Shown here piece by piece: positions 15,931-24,570 of a stretch of 64,000 nucleotides of DNA. How positions within the stretch are numbered: the first letter of the stretch is position 1; every line of letters starts with the position of its first letter. The position numbers were made by a program, and so were the translations under genes. Origin of the DNA: Fictibacillus nanhaiensis (lineage in GTDB: Bacteria > Bacillota > Bacilli > Bacillales > Fictibacillaceae); contig NZ_JAMBOD010000004.1 of the NCBI RefSeq assembly GCF_023715445.1, positions 124,001-188,000 of the forward strand, written 5' to 3'. The notes under the pieces were generated by a model that was given only the letters and a program-made list of their open reading frames with translations, was not told where the DNA came from and made no database searches.

Positions 15931-16475
15931 TTTTCACAAATATATACGAATGCAGGCGGGAAATTTTTCGGGACAAAAGTAATATCTACTTGTTTAAAAT
16001 ACATTTGAAACGTCTTTTTCATCTGTGTTGAATATTGAAATGCAACTAGTATGCCACCTTCTCTTAGAGAACGATGTACTTCTTGAACAATTTGACTGCG
16101 TAAATTTTTATTAAAATTTGAAAAGGGAAGACCTGAAAAAACAGCATCAAGTGAACCCTCACCCTTTCCTATACTGTTTAATAGATCGCAAGCATCTTCA
16201 TGATAAATGGCTTGAGGATATTTTAACTGTAGTCCGCACCTCATTTGAGTGTCTTTTTCAAAAACATGAAGATGGCTGCCGGCATGCATATTTTTTAAAA
16301 TTTCATGGGTTATAACCCCAGTACCAGCGCCAAGTTCAGCGGCTGTTCGAATGTTTCCCCAATTTATGTTAGATGTCATTTTCTTAGCTAACGCAGCGGA
16401 ACTAGGAAATAGACTGCCTACCTGTAATGGAGATTGTATAAACTTTTGTATGAATAAAGCTGTTCCGCCTTCCAT
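15927..16475 (-). CDS. SAM-dependent methyltransferase (phospholipid methyltransferase-like)
   Basis: 182 residues. FIQKFIQSPLQVGSLFPSS is the typical opening of PmtA-like methyltransferases. The SAM-binding motif I is ELGAGTGVITHEIL and motif II includes HVFEKDTQ. Homologues methylate phosphatidylethanolamine or rRNA; which applies here is unknown. ATG behind GAGGGATCGGGA. Confidence 0.8.
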   Translation of the reverse strand: MEGGTALFIQKFIQSPLQVGSLFPSSAALAKKMTSNINWGNIRTAAELGAGTGVITHEILKNMHAGSHLHVFEKDTQMRCGLQLKYPQAIYHEDACDLLNSIGKGEGSLDAVFSGLPFSNFNKNLRSQIVQEVHRSLREGGILVAFQYSTQMKKTFQMYFKQVDITFVPKNFPPAFVYICEK

Positions 16476-16779
16476 TCCCGATCCCTCACTTTAATTCCGA
16501 TTAAATCAATCGACTTTATCTATATTATTCAAGAGAGAAAATGTGGTGAAGACGGAATCACCATATGCGAGCCAAATTTATAAAGAAAAGCCGGATTATG
16601 ATTAAATGAGCAGGAAATATATATTGGCAAAAACATGTAATAATCTCATTTTTTTAGTTGCTTTACACCATACATAATTTAAATAGGAAAAAATTTTAAT
16701 TGAAAAACATGTGAGGTTTTGTTACATTTGATAAAGGTGTACAGCTGAGATAGACATAAGATTAATTGAGGTGTAGAGG
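16476..16779. other. Divergent intergenic region
   Basis: 304 bp. A short inverted repeat (TGGTGA ... TCACCA, about 16541-16562) without a T run, then AT-rich sequence that should hold the promoters of the methyltransferase and symporter genes. No riboswitch or clear operator was recognised. Confidence 0.4.
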
Positions 16780-18186
16780 ATGGATTTACTTAACAACTTT
16801 ATTGGGGATGTTAACACGTATTTATGGTCGTACATCCTGATCGTTATGCTGATTGGATTAGGCCTTTATTTTACGGTTCGAACTAAATTTGTTCAGTTTC
16901 GTATGTTTGGTGAAATGATCCGGCTGCTCGGTGAAGGAGCGAAAGCCGACAAAAAAGGTGTTTCTTCATTCCAGGCGTTCTGTATCAGTACTGCTTCACG
17001 TGTTGGTACTGGTAACTTAGCTGGTGTAGCACTTGCTATTACAGCCGGCGGACCTGGTGCTGTTTTTTGGATGTGGCTGATTGCATTGATCGGTTCTGCA
17101 TCTGCTTTTGTGGAAAGTACACTCGCACAGATCTATAAAGTTCGCGATGGTGTTGCCTTCCGCGGAGGCCCTGCTTATTACATGGAAAAAGCACTAAACG
17201 CTCGCTGGATGGGAGTAATTTTTGCAGTATTGATCTCCATTACGTTCGGACTTGCATTTAACTCTGTTCAATCAAACACGATTGCCAGTGCTTTTGGACA
17301 GTCTTTTGATATTAAGCCCGCTTATGTTAGTATTTTTCTTGCCGTTGTAACGGCAGTCATAATCTTTGGCGGTATTAAAAGAATTGCAAAGGTATCAGAG
17401 ATTATTGTGCCGATTATGGCAGGTCTCTATATTTTGATAGCACTATTTATTGTAATGACAAACTTAACAGAACTCCCTGGTGTATTCAGTATGATTTTCC
17501 AAAGTGCTTTTGGAGTTGAGGAAGTGGCAGGCGGTGCTCTCGGTGCTGCCATGATGAACGGAATCAAACGCGGACTTTTCTCTAACGAAGCGGGTATGGG
17601 TAGTGCGCCGAACGCCGCTGCTACAGCTGACGTCAGTCACCCTGTTAAGCAAGGATTAATTCAGTCACTAGGTGTTTTCGTTGATACACTATTGATCTGT
17701 TCTTCAACGGCATTTATCGTTCTATTATCCGGAATGCACACATCTAAAGAAGCAGATGGCATTATATTGACGCAGCAGGCGTTAAGTAACCTGCTTGGAT
17801 CATGGGGCGGACCTTTCTTAGCTATTATCGTTCTGCTTTTTGCTTTCAGCTCTGTTGTTGGAAACTACTATTATGGTGAATCAAATATCGAGTTCATCTC
17901 AACGAATAAAATGTGGCTGTTCATTTACCGAATGGCTGTTGTAGGAATGGTGGCATACGGTGCTATAGCATCACTCGACTTTGTTTGGAGTCTGGCAGAC
18001 ATGTTCATGGGGTTAATGGCAATCATCAACCTTATTGCCATTTCGCTATTAGGTAAGATTGCTTTTGATGCACTCGGTGATTATATGAAACAGAAAAAAG
18101 AGGGCAATGACCCTGTATTTTATCCTTCCAGCATCGGTCTTAAAAATACCGAGGCATGGGGAGAGAAATCCGCAGATAATAAATAA
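16780..18186 (+). CDS. Alanine/glycine:cation symporter (AGCS family)
   Basis: 468 residues with about ten membrane segments. Family signatures include SRVGTGNLAGVALAI near residue 75 and GIKRGLFSNEAGMGSAPNAA near 265. AGCS proteins (AlsT type) take up alanine or glycine with Na+ or H+. ATG behind GAGGTGTAGAGG. Monocistronic, closed by a strong hairpin. Confidence 0.9.
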   Translation: MDLLNNFIGDVNTYLWSYILIVMLIGLGLYFTVRTKFVQFRMFGEMIRLLGEGAKADKKGVSSFQAFCISTASRVGTGNLAGVALAITAGGPGAVFWMWLIALIGSASAFVESTLAQIYKVRDGVAFRGGPAYYMEKALNARWMGVIFAVLISITFGLAFNSVQSNTIASAFGQSFDIKPAYVSIFLAVVTAVIIFGGIKRIAKVSEIIVPIMAGLYILIALFIVMTNLTELPGVFSMIFQSAFGVEEVAGGALGAAMMNGIKRGLFSNEAGMGSAPNAAATADVSHPVKQGLIQSLGVFVDTLLICSSTAFIVLLSGMHTSKEADGIILTQQALSNLLGSWGGPFLAIIVLLFAFSSVVGNYYYGESNIEFISTNKMWLFIYRMAVVGMVAYGAIASLDFVWSLADMFMGLMAIINLIAISLLGKIAFDALGDYMKQKKEGNDPVFYPSSIGLKNTEAWGEKSADNK

Positions 18187-18195
18187 CGTAAAGAT

Positions 18196-18226
18196 AGAAG
18201 ACTTCAGCCCCTGGAAGTCTTCTTTT
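18196..18226 (+). terminator. Rho-independent terminator
   Basis: AGAAGACTTC / GAAGTCTTCT stem with a T run after the symporter gene. Confidence 0.9.
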
Positions 18227-18298
18227 TTGTTGAAACTTTTCTTAAAATTAGCCGTATATATTTATGGGATACAAAAAATGTACGGCGGAATCAAATAA

Positions 18299-18327
18299 AA
18301 AAACCGGCTCACTACATGCCGGTTTGC
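18299..18327 (-). terminator. Terminator of the Fbp-like gene
   Basis: AAACCGGC / GCCGGTTT stem followed by TTTTTTTATT on the minus strand. Confidence 0.8.
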
Positions 18328-18345
18328 TTCATCTATTCATATCAT

Positions 18346-18510
18346 CTAAGTGGTTTTTTCCTGTGCAGGCGAAGATAAAATATCCTGAAATTGTTGTTCA
18401 AGATCCTGCAAAGAAAGCTCGTATAAGTGACGTCCATCTTTTGTTTTATATATATTATGTAGCAATAGATCGGCAATTAAATTCTCTCTTTTTTGATGGT
18501 CCGCTGACAC
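18346..18510 (-). CDS. Fbp (Fur-regulated basic protein A)-like small protein
   Basis: 54 residues from GTG 18510 with AGGAGGG seven bases upstream. The order KRENLIADLLLHNIYKTKDG then RHLYELSLQDLEQQF matches the compact family named after FbpA of Bacillus subtilis, a Fur-controlled protein linked to the iron-sparing response. I see no Fur box in the 100 bp upstream, so iron control is not supported here; the family name may not reflect its regulation. Single gene with its own terminator. Confidence 0.6.
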   Translation of the reverse strand: MSADHQKRENLIADLLLHNIYKTKDGRHLYELSLQDLEQQFQDILSSPAQEKTT

Positions 18511-18762
18511 GTTCAATCCCTCCTGAAAATCTCTTCAACTACTTCTTACCCGCAAATGAAGGAAGAAAAACTTTACTTCATTAGTTTATGTTCTAAAACA
18601 ACTATGGTGATGTGTTTTTATCTTATTTTGTTTATTTGTCAACATTACCCGCTTTTGGATGAATTGTCAATTGTTTCTAGACAACAAATGTCGTCAATAC
18701 TGTTTAGGCAGATTATGAAAACTTATGTTAAGTACATAAAATTAAAATAAAGGAGAGCTGAT

Positions 18763-20253
18763 ATGTTTGAAGGCAGTCTTAACGTAGATTATTTTATTTT
18801 ACTCTTAGCAGTTCTATTGCTGCTGGGCGTTATCACGACGAAGTTCTCATCGCGTTTCGGCGTTCCTGCCCTCGTCCTTTTTATTGGAATCGGGATGCTT
18901 GTCGGAAGTGATGGCCTTAACCTTATTTATTTTGATGATCCTCACCTGACTCAGCTAGTTGGTGTAATTGCACTTATTATTATTTTATTTGAAGGGGGCT
19001 TACAAACAAAATGGACGAACGTGAAACCCATCTTGTACCCTTCCCTCTCACTTGCTACAATCGGTGTTTTTCTTACCACTGCTGTTGTTGCTGCAGCGGT
19101 GAAATTTTTACTCGATGTCACTTGGCTTGAAGCCTTTCTTTTCGGATCAATCGTAGGTTCAACAGATGCCGCAGCCGTGTTCTCCGTGTTAACAGGCAAA
19201 AACGTAAAAGATAAACTGGCTTCAACGCTAGAAGCGGAATCAGGTTCAAATGACCCAATGGCTGTTTTTCTGACCATTACGTTTATCGAATTGTTAACCA
19301 AGGAGACAAGCTCGATCTTTGGCCTGATCTTCTCTTTCTTTTGGCAGATGGGTATAGGAATCGTATTTGGCTACCTTTTTGGGAAGCTCGCGGTTTATTC
19401 GATCAACCGGATCCAGCTAGAATCAAGCGGTCTATATCCGGTGTTTGCCCTTTCATTTGCTATCCTTTCGTATGGTGTTACGATGCTTGCCGGTGCGAGC
19501 GGTTTACTCGCGGTATATGTAGCTGCTGTATTGATGGGCAACAACCATCTGACGTACAAAAACTCTATCGTTCGCTTCAATGAAGGATTCGCGTGGATGA
19601 TGCAAATTTTAATGTTTGCCATTCTGGGCCTTCTTGTATTCCCTAGCGAATTGTTCCACATTGGCATCATTCTTAAAGGAATGATTATTTCACTCATCCT
19701 TATTCTGATTGCACGGCCGATCGGAGTATTCTTAAGTACTTATTTTTCTCCTTTCTCATTAAAGGAAAAGGTGTTTTTATCTTGGTCTGGACTGCGGGGA
19801 GCTGTTCCAATTGTGCTGGCTACGTTCCCATTGATTGAAGGTGTAGAGAACAGTCAGCTGTTTTTCAACCTTGTATTCTTCGTTGTTCTGACATCAGCAC
19901 TCATCCAGGGTTCAACCATACCTTGGGTCGCACAAAAATTAAAACTTACTGAAAAAGAAAAACCAACTTCTCCTCACGTTCTGGAACTTGTTTCAATTGG
20001 TAAAGCCAATGCTGAGATTGTAGAATTCTTTGTCCCAGAGGATGCGAGGATTATCGGACAGACGCTTGAAGAAATCTCTCTTCCGAAAGAGTCAATCGTG
20101 AGTGCTATGATCAGAGGCGATGAACTCATTACCCCTACTGGCAAAACGGAAATTCATGCGCATGACATTCTGTATATCATGACCAATAAAAAGAGGATAA
20201 AGTTGTTAACCGATTATTTATCAGAGCAAAATATGAAGCAGAGTTCCGTTTAG
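18763..20253 (+). CDS. Potassium/proton antiporter with RCK_C domain (NhaP2/CvrA type)
   Basis: 496 residues: about twelve membrane segments (to ~395), including the CPA1 core GSIVGSTDAAAVFSVL and ESGSNDPMAVF, then a soluble TrkA-C/RCK_C domain (about 410-490: VEFFVPEDARIIGQTLEEI ... AHDILYIMTNKK). Family members exchange cytoplasmic K+ or Na+ for protons; some RCK_C domains bind cyclic di-AMP, which is possible but not shown here. ATG behind AAAGGAGAG. Confidence 0.88.
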   Translation: MFEGSLNVDYFILLLAVLLLLGVITTKFSSRFGVPALVLFIGIGMLVGSDGLNLIYFDDPHLTQLVGVIALIIILFEGGLQTKWTNVKPILYPSLSLATIGVFLTTAVVAAAVKFLLDVTWLEAFLFGSIVGSTDAAAVFSVLTGKNVKDKLASTLEAESGSNDPMAVFLTITFIELLTKETSSIFGLIFSFFWQMGIGIVFGYLFGKLAVYSINRIQLESSGLYPVFALSFAILSYGVTMLAGASGLLAVYVAAVLMGNNHLTYKNSIVRFNEGFAWMMQILMFAILGLLVFPSELFHIGIILKGMIISLILILIARPIGVFLSTYFSPFSLKEKVFLSWSGLRGAVPIVLATFPLIEGVENSQLFFNLVFFVVLTSALIQGSTIPWVAQKLKLTEKEKPTSPHVLELVSIGKANAEIVEFFVPEDARIIGQTLEEISLPKESIVSAMIRGDELITPTGKTEIHAHDILYIMTNKKRIKLLTDYLSEQNMKQSSV

Positions 20254-20270
20254 CACACTTCCATTATAAT

Positions 20271-20301
20271 CAAAAAAGCCGGGAGTTTCCCCGGCTTTTA
20301 T
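20271..20301. terminator. Bidirectional terminator
   Basis: AAAAGCCGGGA / CCCCGGCTTTT hairpin between convergent antiporter and channel genes. Confidence 0.9.
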
Positions 20302-21146
20302 TATGCACCTTTTTCAACATTGACTTGGTGTGGATATGGAATTTCGATGCCGTTCGCATCCAATGCTTCTTTTAAAGCCTGACGCAATTCGCGCTCTACT
20401 CCCCACTGCTCCCCATTTCTTGTTTTAGAGATAATCCGAATGACCACATCTGAAGCACCAAGTGCCTGTACGCCAAGAACATTTGGTCCTTCCACAATGT
20501 TTTCATTGTGTGCTTTCACACGATCACAAGCCTCTTGAAGTACTTTTACAGCTTGATCAATGTTCTCTTCATAGGCAATACCAATATCCACTAATGCACG
20601 CATATTGCCTCGAGAATGGTTTTGTATCGTACTGATCTCACGGTTTGGCATGTATGAAAGTGTCCCGTCAAACGCTCTGATATGTGTCGTTCTCAGTCCA
20701 ACTTCTTCTACGATTCCATCAACACCGCCAATGGTTACGTAGTCGCCGACTTCCATCTGCTTTTCCAGCAAAATGAAGAAGCCTGTTACGACATCACTCA
20801 CTAGTCCTTGTGCACCGAACCCGATAGCAAGTCCCACAACACCCGCACCGGCAATCAGAGTACCTATCTCCAGTCCAAACTGTTTAAACAGAATCCCTGC
20901 AAAAACAAAAATTAAGACATATGAAAATAAATTCACAACGAGCTTTTGCAGCGTAAGGATACGTCCGCTCGACATTTTGCGGTGAGATGCCGCCCTTTCA
21001 AACATCCGGTTGATCACTCGCCGGCCGACTGATCGTATGATTAAAAACATCACGATAATCAATAAAAATTTTGCTGCCCATAATCCGGCTTCGAGCATTA
21101 ATTCAGCCCAGTTTATTTTTCCTAGCCATTTTTCCCATTTCTCCAA
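20301..21146 (-). CDS. Small-conductance mechanosensitive channel (MscS family)
   Basis: 281 residues: three N-terminal membrane helices, with the pore-lining helix in LIAGAGVVGLAIGFGAQGLV, then the beta domain starting FFILLEKQMEVGDYVTIGG and the C-terminal alpha/beta domain. It releases solutes on hypo-osmotic shock. An in-frame TTG at 21170 lacks a ribosome-binding site. TTG 21146, seven bases after GGGAGTGG, fits better and removes eight residues. Confidence 0.85.
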   Translation of the reverse strand: MEKWEKWLGKINWAELMLEAGLWAAKFLLIIVMFLIIRSVGRRVINRMFERAASHRKMSSGRILTLQKLVVNLFSYVLIFVFAGILFKQFGLEIGTLIAGAGVVGLAIGFGAQGLVSDVVTGFFILLEKQMEVGDYVTIGGVDGIVEEVGLRTTHIRAFDGTLSYMPNREISTIQNHSRGNMRALVDIGIAYEENIDQAVKVLQEACDRVKAHNENIVEGPNVLGVQALGASDVVIRIISKTRNGEQWGVERELRQALKEALDANGIEIPYPHQVNVEKGA

Positions 21147-21349
21147 AAAAAACCACTCCCAGTTGTTCAATAGAATAGTATCTATTGTACCAAGGCGGGG
21201 AGCGGCTTATCAATAAAGATAACTTGTCTGACGCCAGACTTTATCCGTCAGTCTTAGCTGCACTTATACTTTATTCCTAAACTCGTTTGACCTTCGTCGT
21301 TTAACAATCAGTTAACAAGTTATCCTTTCTTAAAGTGCAAAAAACGAGA

Positions 21350-22336
21350 TTATTGCGCTGCTACTGGAGTACGGTCGATGTCAAACCCCATATCTTTCAG
21401 CATCTTGTGATCTGCTGTTGATTCCTGACCAGCAGTAGTGAGATAGTCTCCAACAAAAATTGAATTTGCTGCATAAAGACCGAGCGGCTGAAGGCTTCTT
21501 AAATTCACTTCTCGTCCGCCGGAAATCCGGATCTCTTTTGTCGGGTTGATGTAACGGAATAACGCCAAAACCTTTAAGCAATAACGAGGATCTAATTCAT
21601 CCGTTCCTTCGAGAGGTGTTCCGTCAATGGCATGCAAAAAGTTGACCGGAATGGAATCCGCATCAAGAACTTTAAGACTGCGAGCCATATCGATTACATC
21701 TTGTTTCGTCTCCTTCATTCCGACGATAACCCCGGAGCAAGGAGAAATTCCTGAATCTTTTACAACGTTAACCGTGTTCACACGATCGTCATATGTATGA
21801 GAGGTCGTGATGTTTTCATGATTTCGTGCTGATGTGTTTAAGTTATGGTTGTAACGGTCCACTCCTGCTTCTTTTAAACGAGCTGCTTGCTCTGGTTTTA
21901 AAATCCCTAAACATGCACACACTTTTAATCCATATGTATCTTTGATCTCTTTAACTGCCTCTACCACTTTATCTACATCGCGGTTTGTCGGGCCACGTCC
22001 GCTCGCAACGATGCAGTATGTCCCGACGTTCAAGTTATAAGCTGTTTCAGCACCTTTTACCATCTCGTCTATGGACATCATTTTATATGTTTCAATTGGA
22101 GCTGTTGAAATGATAGATTGCGAGCAATACCCGCAATTCTCTGGACATGCACCTGACTTGGTATTGATGATCATGTTCAGTTTTACGAGATTGCCATAAT
22201 AATGCTTTCGAATCTGATAAGCTCCGTGAAGCAGTAAAAGCAAGTCTTCATCTGGACATTCTAAAATGGAAAGAGCTTCTTCGTTTGTAATCTCTTGACC
22301 TTCTAAAACCTTTTTTGCAAGTGAATTCCAAATCAT
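21350..22336 (-). CDS. bioB: Biotin synthase
   Basis: 328 residues. Radical-SAM cysteines C64, C68 and C71 in GACPENCGYCSQS ligate the 4Fe-4S cluster; GVDRYNHNLNTS, FLHAIDGTPLEG and RISGGREVNL are classic BioB motifs. It inserts sulfur into dethiobiotin, the last step of biotin synthesis. It lies 15 bp downstream of bioY in one operon; no other biotin-pathway gene is in the window. ATG behind AAAGGGAGG. After its stop only a weak TGACG/CGTCA hairpin (21226-21249) could act as terminator. Confidence 0.95.
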   Translation of the reverse strand: MIWNSLAKKVLEGQEITNEEALSILECPDEDLLLLLHGAYQIRKHYYGNLVKLNMIINTKSGACPENCGYCSQSIISTAPIETYKMMSIDEMVKGAETAYNLNVGTYCIVASGRGPTNRDVDKVVEAVKEIKDTYGLKVCACLGILKPEQAARLKEAGVDRYNHNLNTSARNHENITTSHTYDDRVNTVNVVKDSGISPCSGVIVGMKETKQDVIDMARSLKVLDADSIPVNFLHAIDGTPLEGTDELDPRYCLKVLALFRYINPTKEIRISGGREVNLRSLQPLGLYAANSIFVGDYLTTAGQESTADHKMLKDMGFDIDRTPVAAQ

Positions 22337-22351
22337 GTTGTGTCCTCCCTT

Positions 22352-22954
22352 TTATGATGCGTGTTTTGTTTGATGTGACATCGTCTTCTTTCGTGCGATG
22401 TTAATGCGTGGAGCGATGAATCCTGCAAAGACTGCTAGAATAATATCTTTTGGCAGCGGAACCATCATCCAGCCCCAGACAAGTGAGTAATTGAAACCTT
22501 CTGGAGCGGCAGCCCACATCTTATATGCCATAAACATGAGATTTGTTCCAACTACATAGTTGATCGCCGTTCCGATGAGTGTTGCCGCAACATAGGACGC
22601 TTTGCTGGCATTCTTTTCAATAATCAATCCCGTCACATAGGCTACTAGAATAAAAGATAATAGAAAACCGAAAGTTGGACTTACAACTGTTGCGAATCCG
22701 CCTTTAAATTGAGCGAATACCGGCGCCCCAACTAAACCGACCAATACGTAAACACTCATCGCAATCGCACCTAATCTGCTCCCTAAAAGAGCCCCGGCAA
22801 GGATACAGAAGAACGTCTGCAGTGTAATCGGCACCCCGCCAACAACCATGAACGGAAAGATGGTCGTAATATTAGCTCCGATAGCCATTAATGCCACAAA
22901 CATACCTATCAGCGTAATGTCGATCGTTTTCAAACCATTTCTTCTTGCTGTCAT
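22352..22954 (-). CDS. bioY: BioY biotin transporter (ECF S component)
   Basis: 200 residues, six membrane segments, with the BioY signature GGVPITLQTFFCILAGALLGSRLG and FGFLLSF. BioY binds biotin in the membrane and takes it up, alone or with ECF energy-coupling subunits (none are encoded here). First gene of bioY-bioB, directly controlled by the promoter and operator at 22994-23046. Confidence 0.93.
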   Translation of the reverse strand: MTARRNGLKTIDITLIGMFVALMAIGANITTIFPFMVVGGVPITLQTFFCILAGALLGSRLGAIAMSVYVLVGLVGAPVFAQFKGGFATVVSPTFGFLLSFILVAYVTGLIIEKNASKASYVAATLIGTAINYVVGTNLMFMAYKMWAAAPEGFNYSLVWGWMMVPLPKDIILAVFAGFIAPRINIARKKTMSHQTKHAS

Positions 22955-22993
22955 TTTCCTAAACCTCCATATGTATGAACTGTATACGTTTTT

Positions 22994-23022
22994 AGAATAG
23001 CGAAGGTTTTTATTTGCGTCAA
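22994..23022 (-). promoter_or_regulatory. Promoter of bioY-bioB
   Basis: On the minus strand TTGACG (23017-23022), a 17-bp spacer and TATTCT (22994-22999), about 40 bp before the bioY start codon. The -35 box lies inside one half of the BirA-type operator. Confidence 0.75.
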
Positions 23023-23046
23023 CTTAAAATAATATATGGTTAACAT
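23016..23046 (-). promoter_or_regulatory. BirA-type biotin operator
   Basis: Minus strand: TGTTAACC, 14 bp, GTTGACGC. This resembles the known two-half-site BirA operator of Firmicutes (TTGTWAACC-N14/15-GGTTWACAA). It overlaps the -35 box, so biotinyl-AMP-loaded BirA would block transcription. Confidence 0.7.
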
Positions 23047-23060
23047 ATATGAATTACAAA

Positions 23061-23084
23061 AACCACTCTAAAGTTAGAGTGGTT
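23061..23084 (-). terminator. Terminator of the phosphotransferase gene
   Basis: AACCACTCTAA / TTAGAGTGGTTT stem with T-rich tail on the minus strand; it overlaps the last codons of the gene and insulates the bio operon. Confidence 0.8.
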
Positions 23085-24087
23085 TCTGAAGGCTTTTTTT
23101 GATTTTAGTTAGCAAATTGTCATCCAAACCTGCGTATAATCTGTTGGTTTCAATGTTTGTTTTTAGATTATTTAAGGTGTAGTCTTGCCAATCTTGCAGG
23201 TTTGAAGAATCCCAAACTTTTAGAAAGAGAACATACAGGAATAACTCTCGTAGCTTAAGAAAGCCTGGCAGCTGGTCGATCAGCTCATTTGTCAGTGTAT
23301 TTTCCTTGGCGTATCCTTTTAGGAAATGAGTCAGAAATTCAAAAGTGAAATCATCTTCTGTTGGGTTAAAAGATGTGTGCTGCCAATACGCATGATAGAA
23401 CGCTGTCGCGATATCATATGAAAAATAAAAATAAGCAGAGTCGTCGAAATCAAAAAGTGTGATTTCGGCTTTATCAACAAAGAAGTTTCCCTGGTGAAAA
23501 TCGTTATGTATTAAACCGAAATGCTGCTGGTCCCTTTGAAAATGCCTTATTTGTTCAATCAATTCAACATACTTTTCGGTTATGAATTCAGATGGCAGAT
23601 TCGTAAAGATGTCATGATTATAAGGATGTTCTAGACTCCAATGAGGTCTATCGATATTATATTTTTCAACAGAATACTGTTTTCCTGCATGATGGACCTG
23701 TCCTAACAAACTTCCCCATCTTTGATAAATTGCATGATTCCATTGAGAAGGATCCTGAACCTGAATTGGACCACCAGCAGCTTTTTCAAATGCAGTTACA
23801 AAATAAGTCTCACAGTTGTAGTTGAGATTTTCTAAAAACTGATTATGAATGGATCGTAATGGTGCACTCACCGAGATTCCTTTATCTTTTAAAAATCGGA
23901 GCCACTGGATTTCACTTTGAACCATACTTAGTGTTCGTTTGTTACCAGAAGTGATTCGCAAAATAAAACCATTACCGCTGAACACCTGGTTTTGAAAGCC
24001 TTCAGAAATAACCGTTAGACCTTTTAGAGTTGTATGATAAAGTGCTGCGGCTCTTCTAATGATTACCGCATCTAACTGATGTTTCAT
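23074..24087 (-). CDS. Aminoglycoside phosphotransferase-family kinase
   Basis: 337 residues. ATP-binding lobe with GFQNQVFSGNGFILRI; catalytic loop HNDFHQGNFF (Brenner motif H-x-D-x-H-x-x-N) near residue 205; metal-binding FDFDDSA. Family members phosphorylate antibiotics, choline, homoserine or sugars; this one has no substrate clue. ATG 24087 follows GGTGAAGAT; a longer in-frame start at 24132 has no good ribosome-binding site. Confidence 0.85.
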   Translation of the reverse strand: MKHQLDAVIIRRAAALYHTTLKGLTVISEGFQNQVFSGNGFILRITSGNKRTLSMVQSEIQWLRFLKDKGISVSAPLRSIHNQFLENLNYNCETYFVTAFEKAAGGPIQVQDPSQWNHAIYQRWGSLLGQVHHAGKQYSVEKYNIDRPHWSLEHPYNHDIFTNLPSEFITEKYVELIEQIRHFQRDQQHFGLIHNDFHQGNFFVDKAEITLFDFDDSAYFYFSYDIATAFYHAYWQHTSFNPTEDDFTFEFLTHFLKGYAKENTLTNELIDQLPGFLKLRELFLYVLFLKVWDSSNLQDWQDYTLNNLKTNIETNRLYAGLDDNLLTKIKKSLQKPL

Positions 24088-24200
24088 ATCTTCACCTATT
24101 AAAATTAATTTTCTTATACATTCATTCCTCACTGAACCTGGATTTCCCTTTTTCTCAGTTGCTGTTTAGATCAGATTTTGTCGAAAATCGTTTTTATGTC

Positions 24201-24280
24201 AATTAACGTGGGATTTTTTGATTTAATGTGGGATTAAATGAAATAACGTGGGATTATTTCGTTTAACGTGGGATTTGCGA
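24201..24280 (+). repeat. Array A: four units of a 20-bp degenerate tandem repeat
   Basis: Four consecutive units of exactly 20 bp share the core TAAYGTGGGATT (cores at 24204, 24224, 24244, 24264); the remaining eight bases vary. A decayed fifth unit may precede it (24181-24200). It lies in a 483-bp divergent spacer (24088-24570) that also holds an orphan hairpin and no gene. Confidence 0.85.
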
Positions 24281-24366
24281 GTTTACCAGATCCCTCATAT
24301 GTCTTAAGGAACTGTTTCGGAATTCCAAACTGCACATTTTAGCAAAAATCCTTCTGATATAAAGAA

Positions 24367-24412
24367 AAAACTGGCTCAAGATGTGATTTCTCACCTAGGT
24401 AAGCCAGTTTTT
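24367..24412. terminator. Orphan terminator-like hairpin in a divergent spacer
   Basis: AAAAACTGGCT ... AGCCAGTTTTT stem with an inner GTGATTTCTCAC hairpin. It lies between two divergent genes, where no terminator is expected. Confidence 0.7.
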
Positions 24413-24570
24413 CATCTAAATAGCTGCTTATCCTCTTAAACTTAATTCCTTTTCCGAAATACCGGTTAAAGAACGCCTAAAACTACTTTCGAAAAAGGAA
24501 TTTGTTTTCTTAGAGAGAAACATTAGATTTATAACGTAAATGAACAACACATCGAAAGAAGGTTTCTTAC

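Noticed and set aside
16476-16779. Glycine riboswitch before the AGCS symporter
   Set aside because: The conserved glycine aptamer core was not seen, and the spacer is mostly AT-rich.
18511-18762. Fur box upstream of the Fbp-like gene
   Set aside because: No sequence near GATAATGATWATCATTATC could be found, despite the family name.
24201-24280. CRISPR array
   Set aside because: Units are 20 bp with only partly conserved cores and no constant repeat plus unique spacer; no cas genes nearby. The same holds for the arrays at 32.0, 36.0 and 43.5 kb.
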